64,000 nt of DNA, from the NCBI GenBank assembly GCA_016868775.1, contig VGFT01000002.1, positions 1 to 64,000 on the forward strand. The letters are read 5' to 3'. The DNA comes from Bacteroidota bacterium. Its GTDB lineage: Bacteria; Bacteroidota; Bacteroidia; Chitinophagales; Chitinophagaceae. This document shows, piece after piece, positions 15,699 through 21,244 of this stretch. Below the pieces are notes generated by a model. It was not told the DNA's origin. It saw nothing but the letters and a program-made list of their open reading frames with translations, and did no database searches. Numbering within the stretch: the first letter of the stretch is position 1; each line of letters begins with the position of its first letter. Made by a program: the position numbers and the translations under genes.

Positions 15699-17075
15699 AT
15701 GCACATGATACCAATTGCAATTGCTTGGAGCGAGGTGGGCATCAAAGCCGGTCAGTTGATCCTTTCTCTTTCCATTTTGGTGATCTTACATGAGTTTGGT
15801 CACTATATCACCGCCCGCTGGTTCGGCTGTCGGGTAGAGAAGTTCTTTTTGTTCTTTGATCCCTGGTTTTCTCTCTTCAAAAAGAAAGTGGGTGAAACCA
15901 TTTACGGCATCGGCTGGCTTCCGCTGGGCGGCTATGTAAAAATCGCCGGCATGATTGATGAAAGCATGGACAAAGAGGCAATGAAAAAACCCCCGCAGCC
16001 TTGGGAGTTTCGTAGCAAACCAGCCTGGCAGCGCTTGATCGTGATGTTGGGTGGTGTGATCATGAACATCCTTACGGCCTTTGTGATCTATGCAATCATC
16101 TTAATCGTTTGGGGAGATCAGAAAGTTCCCTTCAGCTCCATGAAATACGGGGTGCATGTAGGTGACAGCACGCTTTGGAAGATCGGATTTCGTAATGGGG
16201 ACCGGATTGTTGGCGTAGATGGGCAAGAAGTGTACGACCTCACCCGGTTCAAGAAAAAACTCATCACCAGCACCAAGGTGCAGCTGGAACGTGATGGCCA
16301 ACGGCTGGAACTGGCCATGCCGGAAAATTTTGTAGAGCAACTGGTCGAAAACAAGAACCAACCGCGAAAAGGGTTCATCGAGCCCCGCATTCCCGCTTGG
16401 GTGTATCAAGTATCCGATACCGCTGCTGCCTATCGCTCCGGTTTGAGGAACCAAGACCGGATCGTGGGCATCGATACGGTGAAGCTTCAGTTCTTTGATG
16501 AGCTCGCCGATCAGCTGCAAACCAAAAAAGGACAGTTAGCGGTGTTGACTGTTAACCGCAACGGACAGGATACCAGTTTCAAGGTACAGGTGAATGAGCA
16601 GGGTCAGATCGGATTTTATACGTACAATAAATTGAAACAACTCGACAGTTTGGGCTGGATACGCCTGGAGGTTACTAAATACGATCTATTGGGGGCCCTG
16701 CCGGCGGGGATCAAGATGACGTTTACCGAGCTGCGGGACTATATGAATCAGATGGTCACGATCCTGACACCGGGCACCGGCGGGTACAAGGCGATGGGTG
16801 GATTCAAATCCATGGGTTCGATTTTTGCGCCGGTGTGGGACTGGGAATCATTCTGGAAGCTGACCGCGATGCTATCCGTGATCCTTGCTTTCATGAATAT
16901 ATTGCCAATTCCGGCATTGGACGGAGGTCATGTATTGTTTACCTTATATGAAATGATCACACGCCGCAAGCCCTCCGATAAATTTTTGGAGTACGCCCAA
17001 ATGGCAGGTATGATCCTTTTACTCGGACTCATGATCCACGCCAATGCAAACGATTGGTTGGGATGGGGAAGGTAG
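15699..17075 (+). CDS. rseP: RIP site-2 metalloprotease RseP
   Basis: A 458-aa inner-membrane zinc protease for regulated intramembrane proteolysis of signalling anchors and signal-peptide remnants. HEFGH at residues 31-35 lies in the first membrane segment. The conserved GWLPLGGYVKIAGM follows. Two PDZ-type regions (about 145-215 and 225-310) come next, and the third zinc-ligand motif NILPIPALDGGHVLF lies near residue 400 before the last membrane helices. It follows dxr as in many bacteria. A start at 15705 (MIPIA) is equally possible. Confidence 0.95.
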   Translation: MHMIPIAIAWSEVGIKAGQLILSLSILVILHEFGHYITARWFGCRVEKFFLFFDPWFSLFKKKVGETIYGIGWLPLGGYVKIAGMIDESMDKEAMKKPPQPWEFRSKPAWQRLIVMLGGVIMNILTAFVIYAIILIVWGDQKVPFSSMKYGVHVGDSTLWKIGFRNGDRIVGVDGQEVYDLTRFKKKLITSTKVQLERDGQRLELAMPENFVEQLVENKNQPRKGFIEPRIPAWVYQVSDTAAAYRSGLRNQDRIVGIDTVKLQFFDELADQLQTKKGQLAVLTVNRNGQDTSFKVQVNEQGQIGFYTYNKLKQLDSLGWIRLEVTKYDLLGALPAGIKMTFTELRDYMNQMVTILTPGTGGYKAMGGFKSMGSIFAPVWDWESFWKLTAMLSVILAFMNILPIPALDGGHVLFTLYEMITRRKPSDKFLEYAQMAGMILLLGLMIHANANDWLGWGR

Positions 17076-17078
17076 TGA

Positions 17079-17129
17079 GCCAGCCTTCGGCTGGCAGTTT
17101 GGGCAGTTTGGTTAGTTTGGAAAGTTTTT
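17079..17129 (+). repeat. Hairpin plus 9-bp repeat element, copy 2 (after rseP)
   Basis: A perfect hairpin GCCAGCC-TTC-GGCTGGC (17079-17095) begins 3 nt after the rseP stop. It is followed by AGTTTGGGC, AGTTTGGTT, AGTTTGGAA and a decayed AGTTTTT unit. It faces copy 3 (17144-17196) as an inverted repeat, so the two 9-mer arms could pair over about 30 bp. Confidence 0.8.
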
Positions 17130-17143
17130 CAGTCCCAACTCAT

Positions 17144-17196
17144 CAAACTGCCCAAACTACCCAAACTATCCAAACTACCGTCGGCGGAGCCGACGG
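17144..17196 (-). repeat. Hairpin plus 9-bp repeat element, copy 3 (before tmRNA)
   Basis: On the plus strand four units, CAAACTGCC, CAAACTACC, CAAACTATC, CAAACTACC (17144-17179), lead into a perfect 8-bp hairpin CCGTCGGC-GGA-GCCGACGG (17178-17196). The hairpin ends 3 nt before the tmRNA 5' end. On the minus strand the order is hairpin then AGTTTG 9-mers, as in the other copies. Confidence 0.8.
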
Positions 17197-17199
17197 TTC

Positions 17200-17568
17200 G
17201 GGGGCGTTAGGTTTTGACAGCATAGCTCTTTGAAAGTATAAGCATGTACTGCGTTGCGTAATTCGCAGTTTAACGTGAATACGAGAACTATAAATGGCAA
17301 TACTCAGTATGCCATGGCTGCCTAATCAGTGATTAAGTAGTCATTCGGGCCGCCGGGCCGGTTGATCTGTTACCACGCCCCGCCGCCGACTCAAAAACAA
17401 AACAGGTTGCGATCGCCATAGGCTGTGCCGGCGATCTAAGTCCCATGCAGCTAAGGCAATTATCGGTTGTTTGTTCCCAGTAACTGCCCGACACCCCAAA
17501 ACAAACTAAACATGTAGAAGGCTTTCATCGACTTTGTTTGGACACCGGTTCGATTCCGGTCGCCTCCA
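17200..17568 (+). ncRNA. ssrA: Transfer-messenger RNA (tmRNA)
   Basis: Rescues stalled ribosomes and tags the nascent peptide. The 5' end GGGGGCG (17200-17206) pairs with CGCCTCC (17561-17567) as the acceptor stem. A T-arm with GGTTCGATTCC sits at 17548-17558, and the discriminator is A17568. The genome reads ACT after the stem, so CCA must be added afterwards. A tag frame ends at TAA 17323-17325 and reads GNTQYAMAA from GGC at 17296, matching the G-x-x-x-YA(L/M)AA pattern of Bacteroidota tags. Length is 369 nt, normal for a one-piece tmRNA. I see no TAnnTTTG promoter directly upstream; a repeat hairpin occupies that place. Confidence 0.95.
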
Positions 17569-17571
17569 CTG

Positions 17572-17657
17572 ACCCGATCCTCAGGCTGTGCCTGAGGATC
17601 GGGTAGTTTGAATAGTTTGAGTAGTTTGAATAGTTTGGATAGTTTGGGTAGTTGGGT
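17572..17657 (+). repeat. Hairpin plus 9-bp repeat element, copy 4 (after tmRNA)
   Basis: A perfect 15-bp hairpin with a 3-nt TGT loop (17572-17604) starts 3 nt after the tmRNA. Six 9-bp units follow: TAGTTTGAA, TAGTTTGAG, TAGTTTGAA, TAGTTTGGA, TAGTTTGGG, TAGTTGGGT (17604-17657), ending 6 nt before the response regulator ATG. The hairpin may help terminate tmRNA transcription, but there is no pure T-tract. Confidence 0.85.
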
Positions 17658-17663
17658 TTATTC

Positions 17664-18302
17664 ATGGAGAAGGTTAGTATTTTGTTGGTGGAGGATCATA
17701 AGTTGATTCGGGAGACGTGGGCCTTGTTGCTTCAATCGAATCCGAGGTTTCAGGTGATCGGGGAAACGGATAACATTGACCAGGCCTTGCAGATCTGTAG
17801 AGAGAAACATCCTGCCATCGTGCTCATGGATGTAAATATGAGTCCGGTTAACGGATTCGAAGCCACTCAACTCATTCGTAAATACATTCCGGGAACCAAG
17901 GTCATCGGAGTCTCCATGCATTCCATGCCCGCCTTCGCCCAACGCATGATCCGAAGCGGGGCTTCTGGATACGTCACCAAAAATTCCTCCAAGGAAGAAC
18001 TCTTTGAAGCCCTGCTCGAAGTACAAAAAGGCAATAAATACATCTGCCGGGAGGTCAAAAATATCCTCTCTCAACAGAAGCTGGAAATGACCGAGGAATC
18101 TGCCCCGGATCTCAACAACCTCTCCCGAAGGGAATTTGAAGTCATACAACTGATCAAATCGGGCTTGTCCTCCAAAGAGATCGCTCAACAACTCGACCTT
18201 TCCCTCAAAACAGTGGAAGTACACCGGTACAACATCCTGAAAAAATTACACTTGAAAAATACCGCGGCCCTGGTCAATTTCATCAATTCACAGGGACTTT
18301 GA
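17664..18302 (+). CDS. LuxR/NarL-family response regulator
   Basis: A 212-aa two-component regulator. The receiver domain (1-120) has acidic residues E10-D11, the phospho-acceptor Asp56 in VLMDVNMSP, a switch Ser in VIGVSMHS and a conserved Lys in YVTKNSSKEEL. The C-terminal LuxR HTH (about 150-212) has LSRREFEVIQLIKSGLSSKEI and LSLKTVEVHRYNILKKL. No sensor kinase is adjacent, so it is an orphan within the window. The ATG at 17664 is chosen because the in-frame TTG at 17652 lies inside the repeat. The last 15 bp overlap the convergent bacilliredoxin gene. Confidence 0.93.
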   Translation: MEKVSILLVEDHKLIRETWALLLQSNPRFQVIGETDNIDQALQICREKHPAIVLMDVNMSPVNGFEATQLIRKYIPGTKVIGVSMHSMPAFAQRMIRSGASGYVTKNSSKEELFEALLEVQKGNKYICREVKNILSQQKLEMTEESAPDLNNLSRREFEVIQLIKSGLSSKEIAQQLDLSLKTVEVHRYNILKKLHLKNTAALVNFINSQGL

Positions 18303-18641
18303 CCGGTAGCCCTCCAATACCCTGCGTAAATCGTCGGGCTCGATGCTAAGGTGATTGGCATGGTAACGACAGATTCCATCCACAATTACCAGAACCTGGG
18401 GAGATTCATGCACAATGCCAAAAGAATCCGTGATGGCCTGCGATAAAGAGCGATTCTCCAAGAGATCCAGCAAATGGTAACCGATGTTGGGCAACGGCTC
18501 CGAGCGGTCAAACCGCCCAAGCGCAACCCGACTGATTGAGCAGCGGGTACTGTGCTTGAAAATAAGCTGAGGGAATGAATGGGAAGACTGCATCAATTGT
18601 TCCAACTGTTGCAGGTTCAGGAGGGTCGTCCACATGGCCAT
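18288..18641 (-). CDS. Monothiol bacilliredoxin, YtxJ/BrxC family
   Basis: A 117-aa thioredoxin-fold protein. FKHSTRCSISRVAL (active Cys34) matches the YtxJ/BrxC family, which removes bacillithiol from S-bacillithiolated proteins in the cytosol. The rest fits the fold (LLENRSLSQAITDSFGIVHESPQVLVIVDG with a cis-Pro-like SPQVL). bshC at 50561 in the same window supports bacillithiol use. It starts directly after the stop of the small lipoprotein gene and is in one transcript with it. BrxC and YtxJ names are used for the same family, so I give no symbol. Confidence 0.85.
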   Translation of the reverse strand: MAMWTTLLNLQQLEQLMQSSHSFPQLIFKHSTRCSISRVALGRFDRSEPLPNIGYHLLDLLENRSLSQAITDSFGIVHESPQVLVIVDGICRYHANHLSIEPDDLRRVLEGYRSKSL

Positions 18642-18764
18642 TTACCCCCTGAATTTTCCTGTGCCGGAGGTGTTCGAAGGACAACCATACCTGGGAGCAG
18701 CACACGATGCCAGGAGGATTACAGTGGTGGAAACCAGAAGAATATAGGATACCATTCGTACCAT
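18642..18764 (-). CDS. Small lipoprotein (40 aa)
   Basis: Read from the sequence: ATG at 18764, TAA at 18642-18644, with an alternative ATG at 18755. The product begins MVRMVSYILLVSTTVILL and continues ASCAAPRYGCPS, a hydrophobic segment ending in a lipobox (LLASC), followed by a mature peptide of only about 20 residues ending GKFRG. A perfect promoter box TACCTTTG lies 6 nt before the ATG, and the bacilliredoxin gene starts immediately after the stop (TAAATG), so this ORF is the first gene of that transcript. I recall similar RYGCP-containing short lipoproteins in related genomes but cannot check. Function is unknown; a membrane or envelope location is inferred. Confidence 0.72.
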   Translation of the reverse strand: MVRMVSYILLVSTTVILLASCAAPRYGCPSNTSGTGKFRG

Positions 18765-18770
18765 AATAAA

Positions 18771-18778
18771 CAAAGGTA
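18771..18778 (-). promoter_or_regulatory. Promoter box of the small lipoprotein-bacilliredoxin unit
   Basis: TACCTTTG (18778 to 18771) is an exact consensus match 6 nt before the ATG at 18764. The transcript would be leaderless or have a leader of only a few bases. Confidence 0.65.
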
Positions 18779-18844
18779 ATCAGTTTTTTTCCTCTTATCG
18801 GCAAGCATTAAAATCAATTACCTTTACCCAAACCTATTTCATTC

Positions 18845-19612
18845 ATGTTGCAACTAACCAAGCCCCTGGCATTCATCGACTTGGAGACTACTGGTGTCAA
18901 TCTTGGACATGACCGGATTGTGGAGATCGCCATTGTTAAAATCCTTACGGACGGCACCAGAAGTGTCAAACGCAAACTGATCAATCCCGAGATCTCCATT
19001 CCCCCGACCTCCAGCGCCGTACACGGCATCACCGACGAGATGGTAAAAGACGCCCCCACCTTCAAGCAACTTGCCCAAGAGATCAAACAAATGCTCGATG
19101 GCTGTGACCTGGCAGGTTATAACTCCAATCGATTCGATATCCCCTTGCTCGTGGAGGAATTTCTACGGGCCCAAGTTGAATTTGATATGAAAGGACGGCG
19201 TATGCTCGATGTGCAAACCATTTTTCACAAACTCGAACCCCGCACCCTGGGGGCCGCCTATAAATTCTATTGCGATAAAATACTCGAAGATGCCCATAGC
19301 GCTGAAGCGGATGCCCTGGCAACCTATGAGATCCTCCAGTCACAAGTCGTTCGCTACCCACAACTGGGCAATAACCTCGACAGCATCCTGAAGACCGTCG
19401 GGGAGGATCCGATCGTAGATTTTGCCCGGCGTTTTGTATGGGAAAATGGCGTGGAAGTATTCAACTTTGGAAAATACAAAGGCAAACCCGTGGCCGAGGT
19501 GCTCCGATCCGAACCCCAGTATTACGATTGGATGATGAAAGGGGACTTCCCCCAACACACCAAGCAAAAACTAACCGAGATCTATACCCGAACCTTGCTC
19601 AAGAAAACCTAG
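18845..19612 (+). CDS. DnaQ-like 3'-5' exonuclease with extra C-terminal domain
   Basis: A 255-aa protein. Residues ~8-175 are a DEDDh exonuclease (FIDLETTGVN with Asp and Glu, NSNRFDIPLLVEEF, DAHSAEADALATYEI with His and Asp), as in the proofreading epsilon subunit and related RNases. The C-terminal ~60 residues (FNFGKYKGKPVAEVL, YYDWMMKGDFP) form a small domain often found next to such exonucleases. It could act in DNA repair or RNA trimming rather than in replicative proofreading. A near-consensus box TACCTTTA (18819-18826) is 18 nt before the ATG. It probably forms a transcript with the glycosyltransferase and permease that follow. Confidence 0.9.
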   Translation: MLQLTKPLAFIDLETTGVNLGHDRIVEIAIVKILTDGTRSVKRKLINPEISIPPTSSAVHGITDEMVKDAPTFKQLAQEIKQMLDGCDLAGYNSNRFDIPLLVEEFLRAQVEFDMKGRRMLDVQTIFHKLEPRTLGAAYKFYCDKILEDAHSAEADALATYEILQSQVVRYPQLGNNLDSILKTVGEDPIVDFARRFVWENGVEVFNFGKYKGKPVAEVLRSEPQYYDWMMKGDFPQHTKQKLTEIYTRTLLKKT

Positions 19613-19616
19613 CTAA

Positions 19617-20339
19617 TTGTCCCACGCACTGGTCATAATCCCCACCTACAACGAGCGGGAGAATATACCCCCCCTGCTGGAAAAAGTGTTTTCGCTCGAA
19701 GCCGGTTTTCACGTGCTGATCGTTGACGATGGTTCACCCGACGGTACAGCATCTCTTGTCAAAGAATTACAATCCGCCTACCCCGGCCGCCTGTTCATTT
19801 TGGAGCGCTCCGGTAAGTTGGGATTGGGTACCGCGTACCTGACCGGATTTAAGTGGGGACTGGATAAAGGATACCTGTATCTCTTTGAAATGGATGCAGA
19901 CTTTTCTCACGACCCCAACGACCTTCCCCGTTTACTTCGGGCTTGCACCGAAGAAGGAGCCGACCTTTCCGTAGGTTCCCGTTACACCAAAGGGGGTGGG
20001 GTTCAAAATTGGCCCTTTAATCGAATTGCCTTATCAAAAGGAGCATCCCTCTATACGCGACTCATAACCGGCATGCCGATAAAAGATCCTACGGCCGGTT
20101 TCATGTGTTATACCCGAAATGTATTGCAACAGCTCAGACTCGAAAAGATCCGCTTCGTCGGCTATGCATTCCAGATTGAAATGAAATACAAAGCCTGGCG
20201 TGCCGGTTTTAAGATCGTGGAAGTCCCCATTCTTTTCAAGGATCGCACCCATGGTCAATCTAAAATGCACCGGGGCATCATTGAAGAGGGCATTTGGGGC
20301 GTACTCAAACTTAGGTGGCACGCCTGGAAGGGCGACTGA
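19617..20339 (+). CDS. Polyprenol monophosphomannose synthase-like glycosyltransferase (GT2)
   Basis: A 240-aa GT-A enzyme of the dolichol-phosphate mannosyltransferase type. It transfers a sugar from a nucleotide donor to a polyprenyl phosphate on the inner leaflet. LVIIPTYNERENIPPLL starts the nucleotide-binding fold, VDDGSPDGT and FEMDADFSHDP (DxD) bind metal and donor, and the SVGSRYTKGGG and KDRTHGQSKM segments are typical. The start is a TTG at 19617, 5 bp after the exonuclease stop; no ATG lies in frame before the conserved N-terminus. No membrane domain is present. Confidence 0.88.
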   Translation: MSHALVIIPTYNERENIPPLLEKVFSLEAGFHVLIVDDGSPDGTASLVKELQSAYPGRLFILERSGKLGLGTAYLTGFKWGLDKGYLYLFEMDADFSHDPNDLPRLLRACTEEGADLSVGSRYTKGGGVQNWPFNRIALSKGASLYTRLITGMPIKDPTAGFMCYTRNVLQQLRLEKIRFVGYAFQIEMKYKAWRAGFKIVEVPILFKDRTHGQSKMHRGIIEEGIWGVLKLRWHAWKGD

Positions 20340-20350
20340 TAATTTTCCCC

Positions 20351-21223
20351 TTGAAAAAAGCCTACCTACAACTTCATTTGGCCGTGCTGCTGGCCGGTTT
20401 CACCGGCATCCTGGGTCGACTGATCGAGCTCAACGAAGCTTGGCTGGTTTGGTACCGAGTGGGACTTACCGCATTTTCTTTCTGGGTGCTCTTGTTCTTT
20501 AAGAGGGAATCCTTTCGAATCGGAAAGAAATACATTTTTCCGATCATGGCCGTGGGGGTGGTGGCAGCGCTCCACTGGCTCACCTTTTATGGATCGATCA
20601 AATACGCAAACGTATCCATCGGATTGGTGTGTTTCGCCTCCATTGGATTTTTTACCTCTCTGTTTGAGCCCCTGTTATTGGGTACCAAATTTCGATGGAT
20701 GGAAACGGGGTTGGGTCTTCTGATTCTTTTCGGCATCTACTTGATCTTTCATTTTGATTGGCAATACCGAACCGGGATCGTATTGGGGATGCTCTCCTCG
20801 CTGTTTGCCTCCCTGTTCCCCATTTGGAATCGCTATTTTTTAAGACATGTTTCCGCCACCTCTCTGCTGGCCTGGCAACAGACCGGCGGATTTCTGTTTC
20901 TGTCGGCAATTCTTCCTGTTTACCTGACCTACTCCACGCTTGGTACGCATGTTCCCTCATTGAGTGATTGGGGGTGGATTTTATTTTTGGTACTGGGCTG
21001 CTCGGTTTGGGCTTTTCAGCTTTCTGCCGCCGCCCTGAAAAAATTGTCCGCTTTTACCGTTAGCTTAAGCTTTGGAATGGAGCCCTTGTATGGCATTTTA
21101 CTCGCCTTTTGGATTTATCGGGAGGATAAAATGCTGCATTCCGGATTCTACCTGGGCGCCTCCATCATCTTGATCGCTCAATTAACACATGTCTGGATTT
21201 CCTACCGAACCAGAAATAAATAG
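20351..21223 (+). CDS. EamA-family (DMT) permease
   Basis: A ~290-aa inner-membrane protein with ten predicted hydrophobic helices in two EamA repeats, of the drug/metabolite transporter superfamily. The first repeat includes LAVLLAGFTGILGRLIELN and the second ends SLSFGMEPLYGILLAFWIYRE. Family members move amino acids, sugars or other small metabolites; the substrate is unknown. The likely start is TTG at 20351 (KKAYLQLH), 11 bp after the preceding stop. A GTG at 20315 would overlap the GT2 gene by 25 bp and add a poorly hydrophobic extension. Confidence 0.85.
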   Translation: MKKAYLQLHLAVLLAGFTGILGRLIELNEAWLVWYRVGLTAFSFWVLLFFKRESFRIGKKYIFPIMAVGVVAALHWLTFYGSIKYANVSIGLVCFASIGFFTSLFEPLLLGTKFRWMETGLGLLILFGIYLIFHFDWQYRTGIVLGMLSSLFASLFPIWNRYFLRHVSATSLLAWQQTGGFLFLSAILPVYLTYSTLGTHVPSLSDWGWILFLVLGCSVWAFQLSAAALKKLSAFTVSLSFGMEPLYGILLAFWIYREDKMLHSGFYLGASIILIAQLTHVWISYRTRNK

Positions 21224-21244
21224 ATTTAACCTTCAATCTTGCTT

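Noticed and set aside
17541-17568. tRNA gene suggested by the GGTTCGATTCC T-arm
   Set aside because: The T-arm and acceptor belong to the tmRNA; the 5' half pairs at 17200 and there is no anticodon arm.
17604-17657. Possible CRISPR-like array
   Set aside because: Units are 9 bp, contiguous without spacers, and no cas genes are present.
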